From Clostridium vincentii (GTDB taxonomy: Bacteria > Bacillota > Clostridia > Clostridiales > Clostridiaceae): a DNA stretch of 64,000 nucleotides. Below are positions 45,208 to 54,040 of this stretch, one piece after another. A model generated the notes under the pieces. That model did no database searches and was not told the DNA's origin. It saw nothing but the letters and a program-made list of their open reading frames with translations. The DNA lies in the NCBI RefSeq assembly GCF_002995745.1, contig NZ_PVXQ01000004.1:1-64000 (forward strand), in the 5' to 3' direction. Every line of letters begins with the position of its first letter. Position 1 is the stretch's first letter. The position numbers and the translations under genes were made by a program.

Positions 45208-46581
45208 TTAAGCTTCTATCTTTTTTTGTTCCTTGAGATCTTTAAAAAACGCTTCGGTTTCCTGTACAATTACTTTCCTAAGTCCTATAATTCCAATTAA
45301 ATTAGGTAGGGCCATAAGTCCATTAACTATATCCGCTATTATAAATATTAAATTTAGTGGCATAAAAGGTCCTACTGCTACAAGAACAATGAATATTATT
45401 CTATACGGCATAATAGCTTTTACACCAGCTAGATATTCCATACATCTCTCACCATAGTAATTCCAGCCTAGAATTGTAGTAAAGGCAAAGAATATTAGCC
45501 CTATATTTACTACATATTTGCCTATTTCAGCAAAAGGTAGTCCTGTTTCAAAGGCTGCTGTTGTTAATGCTGCCCCTTCAAGCCCAGTATCTAGTGAACC
45601 TGTAAGTATTATAGCAAGACCAGTCATAGTGCAAATTATGATAGTATCAAAAAATGTACCTGACATTGAAATTAGCCCCTGTCTAACAGGAGAATTAGTC
45701 TTTGCTGCAGCTGCGGCTATTGGAGCACTTCCAAGGCCAGCTTCATTTGAAAAGACACCTCGTCCAACACCCTTTTGAATAGCCATTTGAACTGTTATAC
45801 CTGCTACTCCACCCAAAGTTGCTTCCGGGTTAAATGCACTGTTTAATATTAATGATACCGCTGCTGGAATTGCAGTATAATTAAAAATCAGTACTAACAT
45901 AGCTCCCAGAACATATAAAACTGCCATAAAAGGTACAACCATTTCAGAGACCTTAGATATTCTCTTGATACCACCTAAAATTACAAGAGCAACAACAATT
46001 GTAACAATTACTGAAGTTACAATTACTGGTACATTAAAAGTGATACTAGCAGCATCTGAAATTGATTTAACTTGTCCAAAAGTTCCAATTCCAAAGAATG
46101 CAACCCCCACACCTAGAATAGCAAATATCTTAGCAAGCCACTTAAGTCCAAGACCATTTTGTATATAATACATAGGTCCCCCTGCCATTTGGCCATTCTC
46201 ATCTACTTCTCTATATTTTATAGCAAGTACCCCTTCAGCATACTTAGTAGCCATACCAAAGAAAGCTGCTATCCACATCCAAAACAATGCTCCAGGTCCC
46301 CCTGCTGTAATAGCAGTTGCGACTCCTACTATATTTCCAGTTCCGATCGTTGCAGATAAAGCTGTACATAATGCAGCAAAACTTGTTACATCACCCTTTG
46401 TGCTTTCATCCTCTGACTCTTCATCTTTACCAAAAACGTATTTAAGCGCCAGTGGTAGTTTGAAAATCTGTAATAGTTTTAATCTTATTGTTAGATATAC
46501 CCCTGTACCAACTAATAGTACTAATAAAGGTGTCCCCCATATAAGTTCACTAATCTTTTGTAAAATACCTTGTAGATCCAC
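45208..46581 (-). CDS. sodium:alanine/glycine symporter, AGCS family
   Basis: About 457 residues with eleven or so helices. GTGNIVGVATAITAGGPGALFWMW, split over helix 2, GPMYYIQNGLG, and GVGRGVFSNEAGLGSAPIAAA are the AGCS signatures. It imports (or exchanges) alanine or glycine with Na+. The frame is open to 46797, but everything above 46581 is riboswitch sequence; the GTG at 46581 has AAGGGGG nine bases upstream and begins VDLQGILQKISELIWG. The glycine riboswitch upstream points to glycine as a physiological substrate. Confidence 0.92.
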   Translation of the reverse strand: MDLQGILQKISELIWGTPLLVLLVGTGVYLTIRLKLLQIFKLPLALKYVFGKDEESEDESTKGDVTSFAALCTALSATIGTGNIVGVATAITAGGPGALFWMWIAAFFGMATKYAEGVLAIKYREVDENGQMAGGPMYYIQNGLGLKWLAKIFAILGVGVAFFGIGTFGQVKSISDAASITFNVPVIVTSVIVTIVVALVILGGIKRISKVSEMVVPFMAVLYVLGAMLVLIFNYTAIPAAVSLILNSAFNPEATLGGVAGITVQMAIQKGVGRGVFSNEAGLGSAPIAAAAAKTNSPVRQGLISMSGTFFDTIIICTMTGLAIILTGSLDTGLEGAALTTAAFETGLPFAEIGKYVVNIGLIFFAFTTILGWNYYGERCMEYLAGVKAIMPYRIIFIVLVAVGPFMPLNLIFIIADIVNGLMALPNLIGIIGLRKVIVQETEAFFKDLKEQKKIEA

Positions 46582-46620
46582 GAAAAAAATCCCCCTTAAA
46601 ATAATAATTTTTAGAGGAGA
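46581..46620 (-). promoter_or_regulatory. expression platform of the glycine riboswitch
   Basis: On the minus strand CTCCTCTAAAA pairs imperfectly with TTTTAAGGGGG, the latter containing the ribosome site, and a T run (GATTTTTTTC) follows directly. Formation of this hairpin would both stop transcription and mask the ribosome site. Which state glycine favours is inferred, not seen. Confidence 0.5.
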
Positions 46621-46658
46621 TAATAAATGATATGCCAAAATAAGCATACCTATATCCC

Positions 46659-46830
46659 CTGTCCTTTTTACCTGAGAGTTTCGACCTTTATTTTGTAAAG
46701 GCCATGCTCCTTCGGTGCTCCTCGTTTGTGAGTCTCTCCAGAGGCCCGTCCAGCAACGGTTCTTTATACCTGAAAGATTTACTTCTTCGGTGAACAATTT
46801 AATGTTTCTCTCCCGCCACCTTCAACCGGA
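46659..46830 (-). ncRNA. tandem glycine riboswitch
   Basis: Minus-strand sequence carries two aptamers in series. The first (about 46830-46755) has GGGAGAGA, CACCGAAG and CTTTCAGGTA; the second (about 46750-46659) has GGAGAGAC, CACCGAAGGAGCA, AACTCTCAGGTA and the terminal GGACAG. These are the conserved blocks of the gcvT glycine riboswitch, which binds glycine cooperatively. It leads into the AGCS symporter gene. Two plus- and minus-strand reading frames over this region are spurious. Confidence 0.93.
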
Positions 46831-46952
46831 CACAATTCAATTATATATACAACATAGCAATTTTACACCATATTCTACTAAAAAGTATACCTTTATCGGT
46901 GGTTAACTAAAAACTTTTTGATAATATTGTAGAATTTATGAATAGACAGATT

Positions 46953-46982
46953 AAAAACCAGATAAAAATTTATCTGGTTTTT
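46953..46982 (-). terminator. terminator of leuA
   Basis: A 14-bp perfect stem, 46953-46966 with 46969-46982, rich in A on one arm and T on the other. It lies just after the leuA stop codon. The tiny loop suggests that the centre opens in practice. Confidence 0.8.
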
Positions 46983-46988
46983 AGACTT

Positions 46989-48659
46989 TTATTTATATAA
47001 TCTGTTAATTGCACTAAATATGGATTTTATGGATGCAAGGGTTATATTACTATCAACACCTACACCAAATGTAGTAATTCCAGTATCTATCCTCTTCATT
47101 TCAACATAGGCCGCAGCTTTAGCTTCTGACCCCTTACCCATAGAATGCTCAGCATAATCTACAACATGAGTATCAACTAAGTTAGATTTAACCAATGCCT
47201 TTTTCAATGAATCTATAGGACCATTTCCTTCCCCTACAAGAATCTTTTCCTCACCCTTATACAAGAATTTAACAGTAACTCTTGTATCATTATTAGGATC
47301 ATCAGACTCTGGAATATCTGATATTGCACATTTAATTAACTTAAATATCTCTTCTCTATCAATATATTCTTCTTTAAACTTCTCCATAATTGTGTTAGGT
47401 GCAACCTCACCTTTTTGTTCAGATATCTTTTGAATTACATCTGCAAATTCCTTATGCATAGCCTTAGGCATCTTGTAACCGAAATACTTATCCATTACAA
47501 ATGCAATTCCACCCTTACCAGATTGGCTATTTATTCTAACTAAGGCTTCATATTCTCTGCCTAAGTCCCCTGGGTCAATTGGAAGATAAGGAACTTGCCA
47601 GTATTGTCCTTCCCTTTCCTTATACTTAGCCATCCCTTTATTAATAGCATCTTGGTGTGACCCTGAGAAAGCCGTAAATACTAATTCCCCAGCATATGGA
47701 TGTCTTACATGAACTGGAATCTTGCAACATTTTTCATAAACATCAATAATTTTTTGAATATCCTCAAGATTAAGTTCTGGATCAACTCCTTGGGAGAACA
47801 TATTATACGCAATATTTAAAATATCTACATTTCCAGTTCTTTCACCATTACCAAATAAAGTTCCTTCAACTCTATCAGCTCCAGCAAGTATACCTAGTTC
47901 CGCAGTTGCAACTCCAGTTCCTCTATCATTATGAGGATGAACGCTTATTATAATACTTTCTCTATCTTTAAAATGAGTACTCATCCATTCTATCTGGTCT
48001 GCAAATATATTTGGAGTATCCATTTCTACTGTAGATGGAAGATTAAGAATAACCTTATTCTCTTTAGTAGCCCCCCAAGTTTCACAAACTGCTTCACAAA
48101 TTTCAAGAGCATATTCAACTTCTGTTCCAGTAAAACTTTCTGGAGAATATTCAAGAACTAGTTCTCCCTTAAAATCTTTAGCATATTCCTTAACTATTTT
48201 TGTTCCTTCAATAGCAATTTGTTTTATTTCTTCCTGACTCATATTAAATACAACATCTCTTTGAAGAACTGATGTGGAGTTATATATATGAAGTATTGCC
48301 TTTTTAACGCCCTCTAAGGCTTCAAATGTTCTTTTTATAAGATGACCTCTAGCCTGAGTTAAAACTTGTATTGAAACATCTTCCGGTATTAAATTTTTAT
48401 CCACCAAGGTTCGTAAAAAATCAAATTCTATTTGTGAAGATGATGGAAACCCTATCTCTATCTCTTTAAATCCAAGCTCTACTAAAAGCTTAAACATTTC
48501 AATTTTTTCTTCAATGGTCATGGGATTAATTAGAGCTTGATTACCATCTCTCAAATCAACAGAGCACCAAATTGGAGCCTTTGTAATTAACTTATTAGGC
48601 CATTTTCTGTCCTTAAGTTTAATTGTTTCAAATCTTTTATACTTTTTACTATTTAACAT
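46989..48659 (-). CDS. leuA: 2-isopropylmalate synthase, long (class II) form
   Basis: A 556-residue enzyme for the first step of leucine synthesis. WCSVDLRDGNQALINPM and EIGFPSSSQIEFDF at the N-terminus, SVHPHNDRGTGVATAELG and GTLFGNGERTGNVDI in the barrel, and a C-terminal regulatory domain (RVTVKFLYKGEEKILVGEGNGP) that usually binds leucine. The actinobacterial/fungal-like long form is used. The frame is open to 48728 through the T-box, but AAGGGGGATT lies nine bases before the ATG at 48659. Controlled by the leucine T-box upstream. Confidence 0.95.
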   Translation of the reverse strand: MLNSKKYKRFETIKLKDRKWPNKLITKAPIWCSVDLRDGNQALINPMTIEEKIEMFKLLVELGFKEIEIGFPSSSQIEFDFLRTLVDKNLIPEDVSIQVLTQARGHLIKRTFEALEGVKKAILHIYNSTSVLQRDVVFNMSQEEIKQIAIEGTKIVKEYAKDFKGELVLEYSPESFTGTEVEYALEICEAVCETWGATKENKVILNLPSTVEMDTPNIFADQIEWMSTHFKDRESIIISVHPHNDRGTGVATAELGILAGADRVEGTLFGNGERTGNVDILNIAYNMFSQGVDPELNLEDIQKIIDVYEKCCKIPVHVRHPYAGELVFTAFSGSHQDAINKGMAKYKEREGQYWQVPYLPIDPGDLGREYEALVRINSQSGKGGIAFVMDKYFGYKMPKAMHKEFADVIQKISEQKGEVAPNTIMEKFKEEYIDREEIFKLIKCAISDIPESDDPNNDTRVTVKFLYKGEEKILVGEGNGPIDSLKKALVKSNLVDTHVVDYAEHSMGKGSEAKAAAYVEMKRIDTGITTFGVGVDSNITLASIKSIFSAINRLYK

Positions 48660-48682
48660 TTTAATAATCCCCCTTTTAAAAT

Positions 48683-48910
48683 AAAAAAAGCATAATGACT
48701 CCAATTCGGAGCAATTACGCGGTACCATCCAATAAATTTATACTTAATTAAAATAACGGCTATAAACCGGCAAAGCCTACTAATTAGTTCAGCCCCACAG
48801 CTCGTGAGCGAGTTCAAAATGAAGACTTGCGGGCTCTCATCATACCCCTACTCTCTTTGAAGTCTCTTACCTTCTACTACTCTCATTCTTAGCTTTTAAT
48901 TATCTATTTA
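48683..48910 (-). promoter_or_regulatory. leucine T-box leader of leuA
   Basis: Minus-strand leader with the T-box core GGATGGTACCGCG (48730-48718), a downstream terminator stem built on CTCC/GGAG (48720-48690) and a T run (48689-48683). In Stem I the likely specifier is CTC (48812-48810) in the context GAACTCGC, a leucine codon, which fits leuA. Uncharged tRNA-Leu should favour the antiterminator. Only the specifier choice is uncertain. Confidence 0.9.
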
Positions 48911-48916
48911 TATTGT

Positions 48917-48945
48917 ATGTTACTATAATATGTATTATATGTCAA
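48917..48945 (-). promoter_or_regulatory. predicted leuA promoter
   Basis: On the minus strand TTGACA (48945-48940), a 17-base spacer and TAACAT (48922-48917) lie just before the T-box. The -35 box is perfect and the -10 is four of six. Confidence 0.5.
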
Positions 48946-49046
48946 TGAGTTAATTCTACAGATTAAATTTCTGTACCATTGCATTTCATTAACCTTCACT
49001 GCCATAATATAATATTATTAATTCCTAAGCTCTATAATGTGAAAAT

Positions 49047-49081
49047 AGAGGGGACAGTCACCATGTGACTGCCCCCTCTTA
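49047..49081. repeat. GC-rich palindrome, terminator or REP-like element
   Basis: GAGGGGACAGTCAC (49048-49061) pairs with GTGACTGCCCCCTC (49065-49078) around a three-base loop; the one mismatch becomes a G-U pair on the minus strand. It lies 27 bases past the fsa-type gene and can terminate it. GGGGACAG...CTGTCCCC palindromes of this kind also occur as dispersed REP-like elements tied to Y1 transposases in other bacteria; only one copy is seen here. Confidence 0.55.
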
Positions 49082-49104
49082 ATTCAAGAAATAACAATTC
49101 TTTT

Positions 49105-49785
49105 TTATACTAATTCAGTAATTGATTTATCTCCAAATATGACTTTCCAGTCGATTCCAAAATCATCAACAGCCTTTTTTATTGCAGGCATTTTTAATGC
49201 AGTCTCAAGGATTTCAGGTGCCATTGTAGCAGTTTGTGCTCCACATAAAAAAGCATCATTTACTTGACCCATATTCTTAAAGCTTGCTGCTAAAATCTTA
49301 GTTTTATATCCGTCTCTATCAATAATATCAGCAAATGCGGTGATTACTTCACGAGGATCAATATCCATATTCTCCATACGATTGAAATATGGTGCAATAA
49401 AATCTGCACCTGCCTCCATTGCTAAAAAGCCCTGTGCTTTTGTATATATAGCCGTTGCAGTAACTCCAATATTTAGTTTCTTTAATGCCCTGATTGCTTT
49501 TAAGCCCTCCTGTGTTACTGGGACTTTAATGAATACATTTTTATCGACATTTTCTAATATAACCTTTGCTTCTGACATAATACCTTCATAATTTTCTGCA
49601 ATAACTTGTATATGAAGAGATTTATCTAAACCGATAATTTTTCTAATTTCTTTGAAATGATTGAAAAAGTCAATTTTACCTGTGGCCTTAATAATACTTG
49701 GGTTACTTGTTACTCCTGTTATATGAAAGTATTCATTGTATTTTCTAATATCCTCAATATTTACTGTATCTAACATGTATTCCAT
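49105..49785 (-). CDS. fructose-6-phosphate aldolase/transaldolase-like protein
   Basis: A 226-residue class I aldolase of the small transaldolase (FSA/TalC/MipB) group. GVTSNPSIIKATG is at residues 24-36, the Schiff-base lysine is Lys87 in FIKVPVT, and GVTATAIYTKAQGFLAMEAGADFIAPYFNRM, split across the barrel, follows. It reversibly joins dihydroxyacetone or similar donors to aldehydes. The frame is open to 49905, but GGGAG fits ATG 49785. Last gene of the deoR-glycyl-radical-enzyme operon, the same pairing seen at enteric ybiW-ybiY-fsaA. Confidence 0.9.
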   Translation of the reverse strand: MEYMLDTVNIEDIRKYNEYFHITGVTSNPSIIKATGKIDFFNHFKEIRKIIGLDKSLHIQVIAENYEGIMSEAKVILENVDKNVFIKVPVTQEGLKAIRALKKLNIGVTATAIYTKAQGFLAMEAGADFIAPYFNRMENMDIDPREVITAFADIIDRDGYKTKILAASFKNMGQVNDAFLCGAQTATMAPEILETALKMPAIKKAVDDFGIDWKVIFGDKSITELV

Positions 49786-49813
49786 TATTATAATCTCCCT
49801 TTTTATATATTTT

Positions 49814-52222
49814 TTATAAACTCTGCTCTGTTCTTGCAATAATATCATCCTGTGTTTGTTTTGATAATACATTAAAAAATGCACTATACCCTGCAACTCG
49901 TACAATTAGGTCTCTATATTCTTCCGGATTTTTTTGTGCATCTATTAGTGTATCTCTTGAAACAACATTATATTGAACATGAAATCCTTTTAAACGATTG
50001 AAAAATGTCCTTACCAACGCAATAATTTTGATTTTATCTTCCTCTGTGGACAATAATTGCGGAGTAATTTTTTGGTTTAATAATACTCCCCCTGTAATCT
50101 TATCTGTTGAAAGCTTTGCAACAGATTTAAATACTGCTGTAGGACCATTTCTATCCATAGAATGAACTGGTGCACATCCTTCTGCTAAAGGTGTATGAGC
50201 ATTTCTTCCATCAGGCGTTGCAAGTGTTCCATTTCCTTGTGGTACATTTGCGGAAATAGAAGATGTCCCTGCATAATAAACTCCACCTATTGGGCCACGT
50301 CCATATCTTGTATTATGATATTTTGATATTTCATCAATATATACATCATAAGCTCCACTTATAAGAGTATCTACATAATCATCATCATTACCAAACTTAG
50401 GCGCTTTGTTAATTAAAATGTCTTGAATACGATTTCCATCTTCGCCTTCAAAGTCACTTAGCATAGCATTCCACAATTCTTTTGTTGTTATTAATTTATC
50501 ATCAAATACACATTTCTTAATAGCTGACAAAGAATCGGCTAAATTTGCAATACCAACCTGTAGATCACTTATAAAGTCATAAACTGCACCGCCTTCTTTT
50601 ATTGTCTTTCCTCGTCCGATACAATCATCTACTAATGTTGAACATAGAATATCCGCAGTATCTTGTTCAAGAATCATATCAACAGTAGTATCTATAATGA
50701 CACTATGTTTTGTAAATTCACGAATAATCTTATCCCATGCTGCTAAAACCTGATCAAAGGACGTCATATCTATAAATTGTCCCACCCCTTCTGATAATTT
50801 TGTTCCAGATTCTAAATCTATACCATTATTTAATGCAATAAGTAATGATTTTGGAAAGTTTAAGAAACTCATACCTGTACAACGATAACCCCATTTTCCA
50901 GGAACAGCTACCTCTACGCACCCAATTGCACTATAGTTATAAGCATCCTCTTCCTTTACACCTTTTTCTATGAATGATGGAATTATAATCTCATCATTAT
51001 TAAATGCAGGCATTCCTGTTCCCAAACGAACTACTTCAATACATTCCTTCATAAATTTATCATCAAGACCTTTATGATATCTTACTGTAAGGTTAGGTTG
51101 CGGAAGTTTTACTTGTGCAACACTTTGAAGAATCAAGTAACTCAAAGGATTTACTGCATCCTTTTTATCAACAGTCTGACCACCAACAGTTACATTTTGA
51201 TAAAGGGGACTTCCTGCGCTGAACTTTGTGTGAGACCAACTTCTTATTTTATTAATCGTAAATGTTTTTAACCAAAGATTTGTTAATAATTCAACTGTTC
51301 TATCCTCAGTAATTATTCCGTTTTCAAGGTCTTTTTTATAATAAGGATATAAAAACTGATCCATTCTTCCATAAGATAATGAATGTCCATTTGACTCAAT
51401 CTGAAGTATTAGATGAATAAACCACATTGACTGAACTGCTTCATGGTAAGTATCTGCAGGTTCATAGGGAACCTTATTTAAAATACGTGCCATTTCAACT
51501 AATTCTTCAGCACGTTTTTTATTTTTTTCTGTTTTTGCCATATCAGAAGCTAAATTAGCATACCTCTTTGCAAAGGCCACTACTGAATCAATAACAATTA
51601 TGATTGATTGATAAAAATATAATTTTTTCAAATTATGGTAATCAGTTAAATCTAAATTTTCAATTTGTTCAAGAGTTCTCTTTTTATAATCCTTAAGTCC
51701 GAGCTTCATTACCTCTTCATAATTAACAGCAAGATGTGCGTCCCCTGAGGTAATATTGCCTTCCGCTTTAATAATTCCTAAATCATAAAATACTTTACTA
51801 GCCTTTGGCATTGCAGCAAGGGCTTTTTCTTTTAGCGTATTATTCATCCAATAAGGTTGAATTTCTCTTAATTTCTTTTTGCTTTCCTCTGTTATATAAA
51901 ACACATCACCATCACGCTTTTCAAATTCATCTAACTCATCTATAACCCAGTCCATAGCATATTCAGGAAAAATAGGAGCAGAACGATTTGAAGATGCCTG
52001 ATTTCCAGCAATCAATGTATCTGTCTCAATAAATATACTCATATGCTCTAGAATATTTTGTAACATATATGCACGTTTTATTACCAAAGGTTTATCACCA
52101 TGTTTTTTATAGCTCTGGGTTGTTAGAATTGCTCTTTCTACACATACATAAGGTTTTGCTTTTAATAATTCCTCACGAAAATTATCCATTCTATCCGTAA
52201 GTTTTCCAAAATAGTTATTCAT
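49814..52222 (-). CDS. glycyl radical enzyme, dehydratase-like (PFL2 group)
   Basis: An 802-residue oxygen-sensitive radical enzyme. The radical glycine is Gly778 in RVAGYSAFF. The thiyl cysteine is Cys435 in GCVE, with Glu437 in the C-x-E arrangement typical of glycerol, propanediol and choline eliminases, rather than the Cys-Cys pair of true pyruvate formate-lyase. The substrate pocket is not one I recognise (EVAVPGKWGYRCTGM follows the Cys). AAAGGAGG precedes the ATG. It lies in an operon after deoR and before the aldolase gene, with its activase divergent. A polyol-type substrate is inferred. Confidence 0.9.
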   Translation of the reverse strand: MNNYFGKLTDRMDNFREELLKAKPYVCVERAILTTQSYKKHGDKPLVIKRAYMLQNILEHMSIFIETDTLIAGNQASSNRSAPIFPEYAMDWVIDELDEFEKRDGDVFYITEESKKKLREIQPYWMNNTLKEKALAAMPKASKVFYDLGIIKAEGNITSGDAHLAVNYEEVMKLGLKDYKKRTLEQIENLDLTDYHNLKKLYFYQSIIIVIDSVVAFAKRYANLASDMAKTEKNKKRAEELVEMARILNKVPYEPADTYHEAVQSMWFIHLILQIESNGHSLSYGRMDQFLYPYYKKDLENGIITEDRTVELLTNLWLKTFTINKIRSWSHTKFSAGSPLYQNVTVGGQTVDKKDAVNPLSYLILQSVAQVKLPQPNLTVRYHKGLDDKFMKECIEVVRLGTGMPAFNNDEIIIPSFIEKGVKEEDAYNYSAIGCVEVAVPGKWGYRCTGMSFLNFPKSLLIALNNGIDLESGTKLSEGVGQFIDMTSFDQVLAAWDKIIREFTKHSVIIDTTVDMILEQDTADILCSTLVDDCIGRGKTIKEGGAVYDFISDLQVGIANLADSLSAIKKCVFDDKLITTKELWNAMLSDFEGEDGNRIQDILINKAPKFGNDDDYVDTLISGAYDVYIDEISKYHNTRYGRGPIGGVYYAGTSSISANVPQGNGTLATPDGRNAHTPLAEGCAPVHSMDRNGPTAVFKSVAKLSTDKITGGVLLNQKITPQLLSTEEDKIKIIALVRTFFNRLKGFHVQYNVVSRDTLIDAQKNPEEYRDLIVRVAGYSAFFNVLSKQTQDDIIARTEQSL

Positions 52223-52256
52223 AAAATGCCTCCTTTAATATTTTTTCAAAAAACTA

Positions 52257-53018
52257 TTATCTTTTCACTGTTCGTAATTCCACGTTATTCTCTAATAAAA
52301 TCTCTCGTGCATATTCAGGTATTGCATCATCTGTAATCACAAAGTCTACTTCTTCTTTTCTGAACTGTGCTACCACCCCTTGTTTTTTGAATTTTGAGGC
52401 GTCTGTAAGAACAACTACATGACTTGCGGATTCTGCCATTGATTGCACAGTTTCAGTTCTCATTAAATCATTGCCAGTAAACCCAAACTTTTCTGTAAAC
52501 CCATCTGTACCTACAAATAGTTTGTCTACAAAAAAGTCTTTAGCACATTTTTTAGTAATAGGACCAACCATCACCTGAGATTTCGGTTGATAATCCCCTC
52601 CAAGTAGAACTATTTTAACAGAAGGAATTTCTCTAATATAGGAAGCAATAAAAGCTGAATTTGTAATTATTCTAACATCTTTCTTGTTAGCTGCAAGTTC
52701 TTCTGCAAGCAATGCGCAACTCGAACCTGATTCAATCATTACAGTCTCACCATCTTTTACAAGTTCTGCTGCTAATTTTGCAATACTTCTTTTTATTTGA
52801 TAATTAAAGGCTAATCTATTATTAATATCATCGCTTGCATTCATAACTGCGTAACCATGTTCTCGTCGTAACAAACCTTTTTCTTCTAATATATCAAGAT
52901 CTTTACGTACTGTAACTTGAGAAACTTTCAAAAGTTCAGCTAACTGCTTTACCTCAATACGTTCATTATCTCCTACAATTTCAAGTATTCTTGTATGTCG
53001 TGTTTCTATTTTAACCAC
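52257..53018 (-). CDS. DeoR/GlpR-family transcriptional regulator
   Basis: A 253-residue regulator: an N-terminal DeoR helix-turn-helix (residues 6-58: RILEIVGDNERIEVKQLAELL, VTVRKDLDILEEKGLLRREHG) and a C-terminal sugar-phosphate sensor of the ISOCOT fold (GESVMIESGSS-like GETVMIESGSS, VFVGTDGF-like LFVGTDGFTE). It probably senses a phosphorylated sugar or polyol. The GTG at 53018 lies directly on the AAAGGGTGG site and an in-frame stop lies just upstream; an ATA nine bases on has better spacing, so the exact start is uncertain. First gene of the operon. Confidence 0.9.
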   Translation of the reverse strand: MVKIETRHTRILEIVGDNERIEVKQLAELLKVSQVTVRKDLDILEEKGLLRREHGYAVMNASDDINNRLAFNYQIKRSIAKLAAELVKDGETVMIESGSSCALLAEELAANKKDVRIITNSAFIASYIREIPSVKIVLLGGDYQPKSQVMVGPITKKCAKDFFVDKLFVGTDGFTEKFGFTGNDLMRTETVQSMAESASHVVVLTDASKFKKQGVVAQFRKEEVDFVITDDAIPEYAREILLENNVELRTVKR

Positions 53019-53076
53019 CCTTTACATAAATTATTATTTCTATGAGTTCTATGAGCTGATTTTTTACTATAACTAT

Positions 53077-53105
53077 ATTTTAGCTACTCTCTTTCATATT
53101 GTCAA
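53077..53105 (-). promoter_or_regulatory. promoter of the deoR-glycyl-radical operon
   Basis: On the minus strand TTGACA (53105-53100), exactly 17 bases, TAAAAT (53082-53077): a near-consensus sigma-A promoter. In the leader just below it the nonamer TTCTATGAG occurs twice in tandem (53038-53046 and 53047-53055, plus strand), a possible DeoR site. Confidence 0.65.
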
Positions 53106-53140
53106 CATTTATGTTTCATTCGTAAGTATTTATTTTTTAA

Positions 53141-53183
53141 ATGTAAGTTTTGCGTTTACATAATCCTATTGTAATGCTACTAT
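53141..53183 (+). promoter_or_regulatory. promoter and operator of the activase gene
   Basis: TTTACA (53155-53160), 17 bases, TACTAT (53178-53183) form the promoter. An inverted repeat ATGTAA / TTACAT (53141-53146 and 53156-53161) straddles the -35 box; its centre TTTTGCG is cre-like, so either DeoR or a CcpA-type protein may bind. Confidence 0.5.
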
Positions 53184-53210
53184 TGATATAAAGAAAGGTT
53201 TGGTGTTTTT

Positions 53211-53993
53211 ATGAATGAAAAGAAAGCTAACATCTTTAATATACAAAAATTTAGTATACATGACGGTCCAGGAATAAGAACTGTGGTATTTTTTAAGGGA
53301 TGTCCTTTAAGATGCTTGTGGTGCTCAAATCCTGAATCCCAAAGTAGTACAATAGAAATTCCTTGGAAAGATACCTCTTCTTCTGTGGCACTTTCAATTG
53401 TAGGATATTCTAAAACTGTATCTGAAATAATGATTGAAGTAATGAAAGATATAGATTTTTACGAAGAATCAGGCGGTGGTGTTACTCTATCCGGAGGTGA
53501 AGTTCTACAACAAGCGGATTTTGCAATTGAACTATTGCAAGAATTGAAAAATAAAGGTATACATACAGCAATTGAGACAACTGGTTATACGTTCTCTGAA
53601 GTGTTTAAGAAATGTATAACTAATGTAGACCTATTGCTCTTTGATATAAAACACTATGATAGAGATAAACATCTCACAGCTACAGGTGTCTACAATGATA
53701 TGATTATTAAAAACATGAAATATGCTGCCTCAATTGGTAAAACAATAATAGCACGTATTCCTGTTATACCAGATTATAACAACAGTCTAGAAGATGCCAA
53801 AGAATTTAGTAGTCTCTTAAATAAAATAGGGATAAAAAAAGTAAACCTATTACCTTTCCACCAGTTTGGACAAAATAAATATGACCTATTGGGAAGGCCT
53901 TATACCATGGAAGGTATTAAACAGCTTTATCCAGAAGATTTAGAAGAATTTAGACAAGTATTTCTTGAAAAAGGGTTAGATTGTAGTTTCTAA
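53211..53993 (+). CDS. glycyl radical enzyme activase (radical SAM), short form
   Basis: A 260-residue radical SAM activase that installs the glycyl radical. The cluster motif is C31-x3-C35-x2-C38 in GCPLRCLWCSNPESQ, followed by GGGVTLSGGEVLQQ, the SAM-binding glycine-rich strand. Activases with the WCSNPESQ signature normally carry a ferredoxin-like insert with eight more cysteines just after it; here the following 60 residues have none, as in pyruvate formate-lyase activase. It is divergent from deoR and the enzyme it should activate. AAAGG precedes the ATG. Confidence 0.93.
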   Translation: MNEKKANIFNIQKFSIHDGPGIRTVVFFKGCPLRCLWCSNPESQSSTIEIPWKDTSSSVALSIVGYSKTVSEIMIEVMKDIDFYEESGGGVTLSGGEVLQQADFAIELLQELKNKGIHTAIETTGYTFSEVFKKCITNVDLLLFDIKHYDRDKHLTATGVYNDMIIKNMKYAASIGKTIIARIPVIPDYNNSLEDAKEFSSLLNKIGIKKVNLLPFHQFGQNKYDLLGRPYTMEGIKQLYPEDLEEFRQVFLEKGLDCSF

Positions 53994-54040
53994 TCTCACC
54001 TAATTTAGATAATTTCAGTTATAACCCCTAGATATTTAAA

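Noticed and set aside
46582-46906. Frames across the AGCS leader, including the symporter extension to 46797
   Set aside because: They translate the glycine riboswitch.
48660-48728. leuA N-terminal extension
   Set aside because: Lies in the T-box antiterminator and terminator; the ribosome site fits ATG 48659.
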